Below are positions 16,738 through 26,016 of a stretch of DNA of 64,000 nt, piece after piece. Under the pieces are notes generated by a model. That model ran no database searches and was not told the DNA's origin. It saw nothing but the letters and a program-made list of their open reading frames with translations. Positions within the stretch are counted from its first letter, which is position 1. Each line of letters begins with the position of its first letter. The translations under genes and the position numbers were made by a program. Origin of the DNA: JBLXBZ01 sp048265185 (GTDB lineage: Bacteria > Pseudomonadota > Alphaproteobacteria > Rhizobiales > Stappiaceae); NCBI GenBank assembly GCA_048265185.1, contig JBLXBZ010000003.1, positions 434,001-498,000 on the forward strand, given 5' to 3'.

Positions 16738-19700
16738 ATGGTCCATGAGGGTGATAAGCGTGGACTATACACAATTTCCCCCACGGTTCCGTTCTTGGAG
16801 ACTTTGGTCGATGCGCTCTTAGCCGGGGAGGTGGTCCCTGGTTTTGGTTTCGCCTCAGGTTTTGATTTAGCCAAAGACCCATTCGCCCTCGCCGACGTGA
16901 CCCTTTACCTTCCCACCCGAAGGGCGGCGCGGCGTCTGCCGGAGATTTTTCGGAAGAAGCTGGGAGCCTCCGCCTGCCTTTTGCCGACGATCCGCCCTCT
17001 TGGCGACGTTGATGAAGATTCTCACAGGCTGGCTTCGGGGGCGGCGACGTCTCTGCCGCCGGAACTTCCCCCTTTCGCGCGCAAACTGGCCATGACTCGT
17101 CTGGTGAACGCATGGGAGGGGGCTTTACGCCGGGATGTTCTTCACCTTCGCCCTGGCGAAGATTTCGCCGTTCCCGCCTCCACGGCCGATGCGGCATGGC
17201 TTGCCGGCGATCTGCTCGCCTTGATGGATGAAATGCAGACCGAAGAGGTGGACTGGGCGTCGATCGCGCAATTGGCGCCTCAAGAACATGCGCGCTATTG
17301 GCAAATCACCCTCGATTTTCTGCAAATCGCCGTACAGGCTTGGCCTGAGTATTTGCGCGAATGCGGCGCCATGGACCCCAAAGCCCGGCGTTCGGCCTTG
17401 ATCCGTATGGAGGCGCGCAGATTGCGTGCTTCGCCCCCGCGCGGTCCTGTGATTGTCGCAGGAGCGACTGGCTCCATCCCGGCGACGGCGGAGTTGATGC
17501 AAAGCGTTTTTGAGTTGGAGAAGGGCGCGATTGTTCTTCCCGGCCTTGATATGCATCTTGACGCAAAAGCTTGGAAAATGCTTGGCGGCGAGGAAGCTGC
17601 GGAGTGGCGCGCGCCTGACGGTTCCGCGCAACGAAAGCTTTCCACGGCGCCCGCTCACCCCCAATACAGCTTAAAACGGCTCTTGAGCCGCCTGGGGGCG
17701 GATCGAGCCGATGTGACGCAACTGGGCGCGGCGGCTTCGCCGGCCTTGTCCATGCGCGAGCGTATCGTCAGCGAAGCATTGCGCCCGGCGGAGACGACGG
17801 ATCTTTGGCCTCAGTTTTTGAAAACGACGCCTGAGGAGAACCGCCTCGAAGCTTTTGCAAATGTGGATCTTGTGACCGCGCGCAACGAAGTTGAGGAAGC
17901 GCTCGCCCTCGCGGTGGCTTTAAGGGAAGCGGTAGAGAACGGGCAAGAGGCGGCGTTGATATCGCCGGACCGAACCCTTGCGCGCCGCGTGAGCGTCGAG
18001 CTGGGACGTTGGGGCATTGTGGTGGATGATTCCGCCGGGCGCCCTTTGGATCAGACCCCGCCTGCGGCGTTGTCCTCGGTTGTGGCGCGCGTTGGCTTTG
18101 GCGAGGCGTCGCCCATTGAGCTTTTGACCTTGTTGAAACATCCGCTGGCGCGCCTTGGCCTTCCGGCGAAGGCCATTCGCGCGGCGGCCCGTTCCCTTGA
18201 GCGGGGCGTTTTGCGCGGCCCGCAGCCTCAGGCTGGAATGGTCGGGTTGAAAGCCGCGGTGGCGGCGGCGCGCATGTTTGACGAGGAGCAGAACGCTGCT
18301 GGCGGCCGTATTCCCCGGTGGAAGAAACTGGTGGGCGATGACTGGGACGCGGTTGAGGATCTTGTGGAGCGCCTTGCGCGCGCGATTCGACCGCTTGAAG
18401 TTTTGGCCGAGGGGGAGAGCGCGGTATCGAGCCTTGAGTTGACGCGCGCCCACATTGAAGCGGTTACGCAGATCGCTCGTGATGAAACGGGAGCTGACAC
18501 GGAGCTTTACGCCGGCGAGGCGGGGGAGGCTCTCGCCGCCGCTTTCGCGGGATTGCTGGAGGCGGGCGATTGCGGTCTGGAGGTTCCCGCACGCGAATGG
18601 CCGGCTGTTTTCGCGGCGTTGATTGCAGGGGTTTCAGTGCGTAAACGTTTGCCGGGAGATCCGCGAATCGCGATTTTCGGACCGATGGAAGCGCGGTTGC
18701 AGAGGCCGGATCTGGTGATTTTGGCGGGTTTGAACGAAGGAACTTGGCCTCAGCGCACACGCAATGATCCTTGGTTGAATCGACCAATGAAAAGCGGAAT
18801 CGGGCTTGATCCGCCAGAGCGGCGGATCGGCTCCGCGGCCCATGATTTTTGCCAGGGCATGGGCGCGCGAAAAGTAATCCTTTCCCGCGCCCAACGGGTG
18901 GAGGGCGCGCCGGCGGTGGCCTCGCGCTGGCTGCAGCGTTTGACGACTCTTTTGGGAGAGACGGCGACAAGCGAAATGTCGAAACGCGGCGCGCGCTACT
19001 TGGAGTTCGCGAGCATGCTTGATCAAAATCTTGATCCCCCGCGGCCGGCGCGGCGCCCGGAGCCGACGCCGCCGCTGGCCGCCCGTCCAAAGCAAATTTC
19101 CGTTACGGAGGTGGAGACGCTTATTCGCGATCCTTACGCCTTTTATGCGCGCAAAATATTGCGTCTTGACGAGGTGGATCCGCTGGGCGGGCAACCGGGG
19201 GCGGCGGATCGGGGCTCCATCATTCATGATTGTTTACATGTGTTTCTGCGTGACTGGGATGGTCCGTTTGACGAGCGTGCGGTGGAGGAGCTGATTAATA
19301 TCGGGAAGGTGCGTTTCGCGTCTCTGGAGGCGTTTCCCGCTATTCGCGCCTTGTGGTGGCCACGGTTCAAGCGGATCGCGAAGGCCTTCGTCGCTTATGA
19401 GGCGGCGCGGGTGGAGGTTATCGCGCAGCGCTGTTTGGAAATTGGCGGCGGGATTAATTTGCCCTTGGGGCGCGACATTCGTCTTACGTGCCGGGCGGAT
19501 CGAATTGACCTCTTGCGCAGTGGCGGCGTTGCGGTGATTGATTATAAAACGGGACAAGCTCCATCGGTTAATCAGGTGACGGCTCTGCTCGCCCCCCAAT
19601 TGCCGCTGGAGGCCGCGATTATTCAGCGTGGCGGTTTTGCTGACGTTCCCGGCGGTCACCCGATAGAAGATTTGCTCTATCTCAAATTGCAAAATGGACG

Positions 19701-19923
19701 CCCCGCCGTGTCGCCGGAGCCGCGCGCCCCCAAGGACATGAGCGTGGGGGAGTTGGCGGAAGAAGCGCTGGCGCGCACGCAGGCTCTTTTTGCTTCTTAT
19801 GAAGATCCCGCCAAGGGGTATCTTTCTCGCGCGCGCGTGATGAAGGAGAAGATCTTTGGCGGAACGTATGACCACCTTGCCCGGGTGCAGGAATGGTCGG
19901 TGGCCTCGGAGGAGGAGGAATGA
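16738..19923 (+). CDS. addB: Double-strand break repair protein AddB (alphaproteobacterial type)
   Basis: 1061 residues, the subunit of the AddAB helicase-nuclease that processes double-strand ends for RecA. Seen: LYLPTRRAARRLPEIF near 60, a degenerate helicase core with LVILAGLNEGTWPQR (about 660), and a C-terminal RecB-type nuclease domain with EVETLIRDPYAFYARKIL, GSIIHDCLHVFL and catalytic VIDYKTGQ (D935). A GGAG lies before the ATG at 16738. It overlaps addA by ATGA. The usual size of alphaproteobacterial AddB is about 1000-1060. Confidence 0.94.
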   Translation: MVHEGDKRGLYTISPTVPFLETLVDALLAGEVVPGFGFASGFDLAKDPFALADVTLYLPTRRAARRLPEIFRKKLGASACLLPTIRPLGDVDEDSHRLASGAATSLPPELPPFARKLAMTRLVNAWEGALRRDVLHLRPGEDFAVPASTADAAWLAGDLLALMDEMQTEEVDWASIAQLAPQEHARYWQITLDFLQIAVQAWPEYLRECGAMDPKARRSALIRMEARRLRASPPRGPVIVAGATGSIPATAELMQSVFELEKGAIVLPGLDMHLDAKAWKMLGGEEAAEWRAPDGSAQRKLSTAPAHPQYSLKRLLSRLGADRADVTQLGAAASPALSMRERIVSEALRPAETTDLWPQFLKTTPEENRLEAFANVDLVTARNEVEEALALAVALREAVENGQEAALISPDRTLARRVSVELGRWGIVVDDSAGRPLDQTPPAALSSVVARVGFGEASPIELLTLLKHPLARLGLPAKAIRAAARSLERGVLRGPQPQAGMVGLKAAVAAARMFDEEQNAAGGRIPRWKKLVGDDWDAVEDLVERLARAIRPLEVLAEGESAVSSLELTRAHIEAVTQIARDETGADTELYAGEAGEALAAAFAGLLEAGDCGLEVPAREWPAVFAALIAGVSVRKRLPGDPRIAIFGPMEARLQRPDLVILAGLNEGTWPQRTRNDPWLNRPMKSGIGLDPPERRIGSAAHDFCQGMGARKVILSRAQRVEGAPAVASRWLQRLTTLLGETATSEMSKRGARYLEFASMLDQNLDPPRPARRPEPTPPLAARPKQISVTEVETLIRDPYAFYARKILRLDEVDPLGGQPGAADRGSIIHDCLHVFLRDWDGPFDERAVEELINIGKVRFASLEAFPAIRALWWPRFKRIAKAFVAYEAARVEVIAQRCLEIGGGINLPLGRDIRLTCRADRIDLLRSGGVAVIDYKTGQAPSVNQVTALLAPQLPLEAAIIQRGGFADVPGGHPIEDLLYLKLQNGRPAVSPEPRAPKDMSVGELAEEALARTQALFASYEDPAKGYLSRARVMKEKIFGGTYDHLARVQEWSVASEEEE

Positions 19924-22900
19924 CCCGGCGCGAGATCCCTCTGGCGACGCTTGAAAAGCAGAAGCTCGCCGCTGACCCCCGTCGCTCCGCATGGGTGAGC
20001 GCCAACGCTGGGTCGGGCAAGACCTTTGTTTTGGCGCGCCGGGTGGTGCGTTTGCTGTTGTCGGGAACGGAACCGTCGCGGCTCCTGTGTTTGACCTTCA
20101 CCAAGGCGGCGGCGGCGGAGATGTCGAACCGCGTGTTCGACACGCTTGGGAAGTGGACCAATTATGACGACGCGCGCTTGTCGGAGGAGCTTTTTGACAT
20201 CGAAGGCGAGGTTCCTGACGCGCGCAAGCTCGCCCTCGCGCGTCATTTGTTCGCCAAAGCGTTGGAGACCCCAGGCGGCCTGAAAATTCAGACCATTCAC
20301 GCTTTTTGTGAATCCTTGCTGCATCAATTTCCGCTTGAAGCCAATGTGGCGGGGCATTTCTCAGTTCTGGACGATCGGTTGGCCGATGAGTTGTTAGCCC
20401 TATCCCATGCGGCGGCGTTGCAAAAAGCGGAAGCGGATTCGCAAAGCCCTATGGGACGCGCCTTGGCGGTTCTCGTCGCGAACATGTCGGACGATGGCGT
20501 GGACAAGGCGCTGACCGAACTGGTTTCCAAGCGGGACACGTTGTCACGCTGGCTGGATGCGGCGGGCGGCTTGTCTGGAGCCTTTGCGGAGCTGCGCCGG
20601 ATATTCGACGTTGGCGACGGGGAGACGCTGGAGAGCGCTCTTGAAAGCATGCGCGCGGATAGTCTGATCGATCCGCAAATGGCGCTGGCGATTGCGGAGG
20701 CGTTGGACACGGGCGGAAAAACGGACAAGGGGCGGGCGGAGGCTTTGCGGGCGGCCGCGCGGGCAAAGGGCGATGAAGCATGGTGGACGCTTTGGCCGCC
20801 GATTTTTCTCACCAAGGAAATGACGCCGCGAAAGACCCTCGCCACCAAAGCCGTAGCGCATTCCTATCCAGACAGCGTGGAGCTTTTGGAGCGTGAGCGC
20901 GAACGGTTGGTTGCCGCTCTTGAGAAGCGAAAGCGGCTGTTATGCGTTGAAGGCACGCAGGCGTTGCTCACTCTCGCCGACGCCGTGTTGAGCCGTTATC
21001 AACGTGAGAAAACGCGCCGCGGCGTATTGGATTTTGAAGACTTGGTCGTGCGCGCCGCCAACCTCCTGTCAAATTCCGATGCGGCCCAATGGGTGCAATA
21101 TAAGCTGGATCAAGGGCTGGATCATATTCTTGTCGATGAGGCGCAGGACACCAGCCCACGCCAGTGGCAGGTGATCAAGTCGTTGGCGGAGGAGTTCTTT
21201 TCAGGCGCGGGGGCGCGGCGCTTGCAACGCACGATTTTCGCCGTGGGCGATGAAAAGCAATCGATTTATTCGTTTCAGGGCGCGATACCGGCCTATTTTG
21301 CGGAAATGCGGGCGTTTTTTGATAAAAAGGCTCAGCAAGCGGAAACGCCGTTTTCCCGGGTTGATCTGACCTTGTCGTTCCGCTCCACGCCGGATGTTTT
21401 GGGCGCGGTCGATCAGGTGTTCGCGCTCCCCTCGGTGTTTAAAGGGTTATCGCAGGAGGGGGCGGCGCCGGTGCATGAGGCGATACGCCGCGGCGCTCCC
21501 GGGTTGGTCGAGGTCTGGCCCATGGAGAAGCCGGAGGCGAGCCCGCCGCCCGACGATTGGAGCGCGCCAATTGATCGCGAGTCCAACAGCAGTCCAATGA
21601 TCCGGCTGGCGCGGCGTCTTGCGGCGACGATTCGGGATTGGAACGCGCAAGGCGTCGCAGCTCCGGGAGATGTACTGGTTCTGGTGCGAAAACGCGGCGC
21701 TTTTGTCGAAGCGTTGAACCGGGAATTGAAGCGCTTGGCCGTTCCCATCGCCGGCAGCGATCGTCTAGTGCTGACCGAGCATATCGCGGTGAGGGATCTG
21801 GTGGCGTTAGGACGTTTCCTCTTGTTGCCGGAAGATGATTTGTCTCTCGCTGCGGTTTTGCGTAGCCCGTTGTTTTCCATGAGCGATGAGGATTTGTTTG
21901 AAATTGCGCGCGAGACGCCGGAGCGGGTGCGCGCTGGAACGTTATGGCAATCGTTATTGCGCCGCGCCCAGGAAGAAAGCGCCGGCGAACAAGGCAAGTG
22001 GGAGAGCGTGCGCCGGCAGCTTGATCAGTGGCGCACCCGGGCGGACTTTGCGCCGCCGTTTGAGTTTTATGCGAGAGTTCTTGCGGCCGACGGCGCCCGC
22101 GCTCGGTTTCTTGCGCGCCTTGGCATGGAGGCCGACGACGTTCTGGATGAGTTTTTGTCATTGGCTTTGTCTTATGAGCAATTGGGTTTGCCGGGGCTGG
22201 AGGGCTTTCTTGAGTGGCTGTCGGCGGCGCCTACGGAAATCAAGCGAGAGTTGAATGCGGCTGGCGACGTTGTTCGCGTGATGACCGTTCACGGGTCGAA
22301 AGGGCTTGAGGCGAAGGTCGTTATTCTGGTGGATCCGGGATCTGCGCCGTCCATAGCCAGTCATGATCCGGCGCTGCTTGAATGTCCGCGCGGCGGGCGC
22401 GTCGCTGATGCGCCGGCGCTTGTGTGGAGGCCGGTGAAAGCGGAGCGATCCCTTTGGCATGAAGAGGCGTTGGAGGCCCGGCGTGATCTGGCGGAGGAGG
22501 AATATCGGCGTTTGCTTTATGTGGCCATGACTCGCGCTGAAGACCGCTTGCTGGTGTGCGGATATGCGGGAAAAAACGGCCCTCACGAGGCCTGCTGGCA
22601 CCGCCTTGTTTGGAATGGTCTGACGGAAGACGCCCGGAAGGAGTTGGACGATAACGGCGAAATTCGCCGCTTGTTATGGCGAAAAAATGGGGCGGGGGAG
22701 GATATGCATGAGGCTGGTCCGCCGTCTTGCGAGAGCGGCGGGGGGAGCGCGCCGACAAATGAAGGCGCTGGCGAGGAGACGCGTGCGGCGGCGATGACGG
22801 CTCCTGCGTGGCTAAGGTCTCCGGCTTCGCAGCCCCCGCGCCCAAAGCGCTTGCAGCCCTCCAAGGCGTTTGAGGAGATGGAGGCCAAGGAGGGGCTTGA

Positions 22901-23468
22901 ATCCGTCGCTCCTCAAACAAGCCTTCAGCGTCAGCTGGTTCCTGTCAACTGGCCGATAACGCGCGGTCTGATCGTTCATCGCTTATTGGAGACATTGCCC
23001 GATTTGGACCTGGCCGAACGCGAAGCAGCGGCGCGGCGCTACCTGGAGCACGCCCTTCCCGCGCAATTCAGCGACCGGCGCGACGAAATTCTGGAGAGCG
23101 TTTTCGCCGTTTTGCAGGATCCGGATCTGGAATTGCTTTTTGGACCCGAATCTCGGGCTGAGGCGCCGATTGTCGGGCAAGTGTCTGGACCTGACGGCGT
23201 AAATGTTGACGTTTCTGGTCAGATTGATCGGCTTTGGATCGGCGATGAGGCGATTTTGATCTGCGATTACAAGACCAATGCGGCGGCGCCTGCGGGAGTG
23301 GAGGCGGCGCCGGGCGAATATGTGACGCAGCTGGCGATCTATCGCACGCTTTTGCGGCGCATGTATCCGAAACATGAAATTCGCTGCGCTATTTTATGGA
23401 CGTCGGAGCCGCGATTGATGGAATTGCCGGTTGAAATGCTGGAGCAGGCTACGGAGGCTTTGCGCTGA
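19920..23468 (+). CDS. addA: Double-strand break repair helicase-nuclease AddA
   Basis: 1182 residues from the ATG at 19920, inside the addB stop and preceded by GGAGGAGGA; the frame extends nine codons further without need. All UvrD/RecB helicase motifs are visible: I SANAGSGKTF, Ia LTFTKAAAAEM, II ILVDEAQDTSPRQW, III VGDEKQSIYSFQGA, IV SFRSTPDVL, V VMTVHGSKGLEAKVV, VI RLLYVAMTRAEDRLLV. The C-terminal nuclease motif is ICDYKTN (D1116). Works with AddB in end resection. Confidence 0.95.
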   Translation: MTRREIPLATLEKQKLAADPRRSAWVSANAGSGKTFVLARRVVRLLLSGTEPSRLLCLTFTKAAAAEMSNRVFDTLGKWTNYDDARLSEELFDIEGEVPDARKLALARHLFAKALETPGGLKIQTIHAFCESLLHQFPLEANVAGHFSVLDDRLADELLALSHAAALQKAEADSQSPMGRALAVLVANMSDDGVDKALTELVSKRDTLSRWLDAAGGLSGAFAELRRIFDVGDGETLESALESMRADSLIDPQMALAIAEALDTGGKTDKGRAEALRAAARAKGDEAWWTLWPPIFLTKEMTPRKTLATKAVAHSYPDSVELLERERERLVAALEKRKRLLCVEGTQALLTLADAVLSRYQREKTRRGVLDFEDLVVRAANLLSNSDAAQWVQYKLDQGLDHILVDEAQDTSPRQWQVIKSLAEEFFSGAGARRLQRTIFAVGDEKQSIYSFQGAIPAYFAEMRAFFDKKAQQAETPFSRVDLTLSFRSTPDVLGAVDQVFALPSVFKGLSQEGAAPVHEAIRRGAPGLVEVWPMEKPEASPPPDDWSAPIDRESNSSPMIRLARRLAATIRDWNAQGVAAPGDVLVLVRKRGAFVEALNRELKRLAVPIAGSDRLVLTEHIAVRDLVALGRFLLLPEDDLSLAAVLRSPLFSMSDEDLFEIARETPERVRAGTLWQSLLRRAQEESAGEQGKWESVRRQLDQWRTRADFAPPFEFYARVLAADGARARFLARLGMEADDVLDEFLSLALSYEQLGLPGLEGFLEWLSAAPTEIKRELNAAGDVVRVMTVHGSKGLEAKVVILVDPGSAPSIASHDPALLECPRGGRVADAPALVWRPVKAERSLWHEEALEARRDLAEEEYRRLLYVAMTRAEDRLLVCGYAGKNGPHEACWHRLVWNGLTEDARKELDDNGEIRRLLWRKNGAGEDMHEAGPPSCESGGGSAPTNEGAGEETRAAAMTAPAWLRSPASQPPRPKRLQPSKAFEEMEAKEGLESVAPQTSLQRQLVPVNWPITRGLIVHRLLETLPDLDLAEREAAARRYLEHALPAQFSDRRDEILESVFAVLQDPDLELLFGPESRAEAPIVGQVSGPDGVNVDVSGQIDRLWIGDEAILICDYKTNAAAPAGVEAAPGEYVTQLAIYRTLLRRMYPKHEIRCAILWTSEPRLMELPVEMLEQATEALR

Positions 23469-23504
23469 GCGGGGAAGATTGATGTTCACGGGAGGGCGAG
23501 GTCG

Positions 23505-23534
23505 CTTGACGTGGGCGGGTGGGCTTCCTACCTT
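23505..23534 (+). promoter_or_regulatory. Predicted housekeeping promoter of trxA
   Basis: CTTGACG with TTGACG at 23506-23511, 17-bp spacer, TACCTT at 23529-23534, a good alphaproteobacterial sigma70 match 59 bp before trxA. A small GCCGC-TTGAT-GCGGC hairpin lies in the leader. Confidence 0.55.
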
Positions 23535-23592
23535 CAGGGCAACATAAATTCCATGCCGCTTGATGCGGCGCAGGATAACTGAAAGGTGGATC

Positions 23593-23913
23593 ATGGCCAC
23601 GGCTGTTGTAACAGATGACTCGTTTGAAAATGACGTTTTGAAAGCGTCTGGCCCGGTTGTCGTTGACTTCTGGGCGGAATGGTGCGGACCATGTAAAATG
23701 ATCGCGCCTTTGCTGGAAGAGATTTCCGCGGATATGGACGGTGCGGTCACGATCGCCAAGCTGGACATCGATTCTAATCAGAACACCGCGATGAAATATG
23801 GGGTTCGTTCTATTCCGACCTTGATTCTGTTCAAGGATGGAGAACCGGTGGCGACGCAGGTTGGCGCCGCGCCAAAAAACAAGCTTGCCGACTGGATCAA
23901 AAGCGCGTCATAA
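23593..23913 (+). CDS. trxA: Thioredoxin 1
   Basis: 106 residues from ATG 23593 behind GAAAGGTGG. Active site WAEWCGPCK with redox C31/C34, cis-Pro in RSIPTLILFKDGE. Cytoplasmic disulfide reductant for ribonucleotide reductase, Msr enzymes and others. It stands just downstream of addAB, a common alphaproteobacterial neighbourhood. Confidence 0.96.
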   Translation: MATAVVTDDSFENDVLKASGPVVVDFWAEWCGPCKMIAPLLEEISADMDGAVTIAKLDIDSNQNTAMKYGVRSIPTLILFKDGEPVATQVGAAPKNKLADWIKSAS

Positions 23914-23940
23914 GGCGCTGGAATTCAGACCTGCGGGTGT

Positions 23941-23976
23941 TTGGTTTGAGCGGGCCATGAGCTTCGCTCAAACCAA
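23941..23976. repeat. Long perfect hairpin downstream of trxA
   Basis: 12-bp perfect arms TTGGTTTGAGCG / CGCTCAAACCAA around a 12-nt loop, 27 bp after the trxA stop. No T run follows, so it is either a factor-assisted terminator or a 3'-end stabilising structure. Confidence 0.6.
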
Positions 23977-24038
23977 GGGTGTGTGATACGCAAAGCAATT
24001 TGCCTGTGCTGCTTTGATTGAACTTAAATGGAAAACTG

Positions 24039-24674
24039 ATGACCGACGAGACCAATACGCCGGAAACGAACGATCAGACGCCTAACTCTGAAGCATTTGA
24101 GGATGCGGCGGAAGCGGAAACCTCCGTTGAGGCGTTGAAAGCTGAAAACGCGGAATTGAAGGACCGTATGTTGCGGACGATGGCGGAGATGGAGAATCTG
24201 CGCCGGCGCACCGTTAAGGACGTGCAGGACGCCAAGCAATATTCGGTCGCCAGTTTCGCGCGCGATATTTTGGCCGTTGGCGATAATTTGCGTCGGGCGC
24301 TTGAAGTTTTGACCGATGAAACGCGGGCCAATGCGGACGATGGCGTCAAGGCGCTGATCGAAGGCGTGGAAATGACCGAACGTGAAATGCTGAACCAGAT
24401 GGAGAAGCATGGCGTGACGCGCATTGATCCCATGGGGCAGCGTTTTGATCCTAATTTTCATCAAGCTATGTTTGAAATTCCGGATACGCAGACGCCGAAC
24501 AACACCGTCGCGCAGGTGGTTCAGGTTGGTTATGTGATCGGAGAGCGGGTTTTGCGTCCCGCCTTGGTGGGCGTCGCTAAGGGCGGCCCTAAGGAAATGA
24601 AACCGGACGAGGGGCAGGCCGGCGCCGGTTCAGAGGCGACGCCTCCCGGCGCGACGGTTGATCGCTCCGCTTAA
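24039..24674 (+). CDS. grpE: Nucleotide exchange factor GrpE
   Basis: 211 residues from ATG 24039 (MTDETNTPE); a TTG at 24018 is less likely. Acidic disordered N-terminus, long coiled coil (VEALKAENAELKDRMLRTMAEMENLRRR), then four-helix and beta-wing region with the C-terminal signature VAQVVQVGYVIGERVLRPALVGVAKGG. It releases ADP from DnaK. dnaK is not nearby. Confidence 0.95.
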   Translation: MTDETNTPETNDQTPNSEAFEDAAEAETSVEALKAENAELKDRMLRTMAEMENLRRRTVKDVQDAKQYSVASFARDILAVGDNLRRALEVLTDETRANADDGVKALIEGVEMTEREMLNQMEKHGVTRIDPMGQRFDPNFHQAMFEIPDTQTPNNTVAQVVQVGYVIGERVLRPALVGVAKGGPKEMKPDEGQAGAGSEATPPGATVDRSA

Positions 24675-24712
24675 TTGGAGCTGGATTTAATCACCCGTCG
24701 GTGAAATTATTT

Positions 24713-24760
24713 TTGGGGCGGTCTGGCTTTCAAGGAGAGCTCAGACCGCCCCAATTTTTA
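24713..24760 (+). terminator. Terminator of grpE
   Basis: 13-bp stem TTGGGGCGGTCTG / CAGACCGCCCCAA with a 16-nt loop, then TTTTTA. Confidence 0.85.
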
Positions 24761-24820
24761 TGGAACTCCGCCGGCGTCGCTATTGGCGTTGATGATTTTT
24801 GCAGGGGCGCGTGGACGGCG

Positions 24821-25429
24821 ATGCTTCAATTGTTTGATTTTGTCGCGGTCGCGGTTTTTGCGATTTCCGGAAGCATCGTCGCCTCGCGCCTGAAGCTCGA
24901 TTTGCTCGCCTTCATTTTTTTCGCCACGTTCACCGGCCTTGGCGGCGGCACCTTGCGCGATCTCGTGCTGGATGTGCCGGTGCTCTGGATTCATAATCAT
25001 ATCTATTTGATTATCTGCATGGTTTGCGCGGTGATTATCTGGTTTTTCGCTGAAAATTTTGAAAGCTGGGGCCACCCTTTGCGCTGGGCCGATGCGATCG
25101 GTATTTCAGCTTATACGGTGATCGGGGCCGCCAAGGCGCTTGAGGTTGGCGTCGCCCCGCTTGCCGCCGTGTTGATGGGGGTTGCGACGGCGACGTTCGG
25201 CGGGGTTATTCGCGACGTCATCGCCCGCCAACCCTCGGCTATAATCAAGTCCGAGATCTATCTTACGGCGACTTTTGTCGGGGCGGTTGTTTTTGTGACT
25301 TTGTCGTGTCTGGGCGCGCCAGAAGGCGTTGACGCTTTTGTGGGCGGGGCGGCGGCGTTTCTGCTCAGGGGCGGCGCTATCCGTTATGGTTGGTCCTTGC
25401 CGGCCTATAAGCCGCGCGGCGGTTCATAG
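24821..25429 (+). CDS. TRIC/YicG-type trimeric intracellular cation channel family membrane protein
   Basis: 202 residues from ATG 24821; the frame upstream crosses the grpE terminator and is not coding. About seven hydrophobic helices and the two repeat signatures of the family: FAISGSIVASRLKLDLLA with GGGTLRDLVLD, and AKALEVGVAPLAAVLMGVATATFGGVIRDVIARQPSAI split over the second half. Bacterial TRIC homologues form K+-permeable channels; the earlier name was UPF0126. Physiological role here unknown. It converges on the next minus-strand gene with a 6-bp overlap of stop regions. Confidence 0.85.
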   Translation: MLQLFDFVAVAVFAISGSIVASRLKLDLLAFIFFATFTGLGGGTLRDLVLDVPVLWIHNHIYLIICMVCAVIIWFFAENFESWGHPLRWADAIGISAYTVIGAAKALEVGVAPLAAVLMGVATATFGGVIRDVIARQPSAIIKSEIYLTATFVGAVVFVTLSCLGAPEGVDAFVGGAAAFLLRGGAIRYGWSLPAYKPRGGS

Positions 25430-26011
25430 TTTTTCAAGTTTGCGACGCACTTTCTCCAGATAAGCCTTGCGGGAGGCGGGGGTGGAGGTGTCCATTTTGT
25501 AGTGCGCCAGATATGTGGTGCGGCACCTCGGCGCGCATAGAGCCCGAATGCCGCGCATGATGGTTTTGCGCCCAGGTTCGCCCATGAGCTTGGAGATCCA
25601 CCATGACGCGCCGCAGGTGGTGATCACCGCCAGTTTTCTGATGTGTTGCATTCGCGGCTTCATGGGGCCGGCTTCGCTTGGCATTTCAAAGGTGACATGG
25701 GGCACCCAGCACCGGTCGAGCCAGCCTTTCAGCATGGCGGGCAGCCCAAACCACCACGTGGGATAAACAAAGACCAAGGCTTCGCACCACATGAAGTCGT
25801 CGATTTCCCGGCGCGCCGGAATTTCATTGTCGCCGGGCGTGTGATAGCCGCGCCGTTCATCGGCGCTCATCACGGGGTTAAAGTTTTCGGCGTAGAGATC
25901 ATGCAGCCGCACGTCGTGTCCCGCTTTTGCAAGGGCGTTCAGCGTAGTGTCGCGCAGGGCGGCGTTGAAGCTTTCGGGACAGGGGTGGCAATATATGACG
26001 AGAACACGCAT
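25424..26011 (-). CDS. NAD(P)H-dependent flavodoxin-fold oxidoreductase (quinone-reductase/KefF family)
   Basis: 195 residues. Starts MRVLVIYCHPCPESFNAAL, the flavodoxin_2 signature, with LVFVYPTWWFGLPAMLKGWLDRCW as flavin-binding loop and VITTCGASWW near 130. Members transfer hydride from NAD(P)H through FMN/FAD to quinones or similar acceptors. The start is 5 bp after the FAD-oxidase stop, so it is the last gene of the six-gene transport/catabolic operon and may reduce a product of that pathway or recycle a quinone. Substrate unknown. Confidence 0.82.
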   Translation of the reverse strand: MRVLVIYCHPCPESFNAALRDTTLNALAKAGHDVRLHDLYAENFNPVMSADERRGYHTPGDNEIPARREIDDFMWCEALVFVYPTWWFGLPAMLKGWLDRCWVPHVTFEMPSEAGPMKPRMQHIRKLAVITTCGASWWISKLMGEPGRKTIMRGIRALCAPRCRTTYLAHYKMDTSTPASRKAYLEKVRRKLEKL

Positions 26012-26016
26012 GAAAC

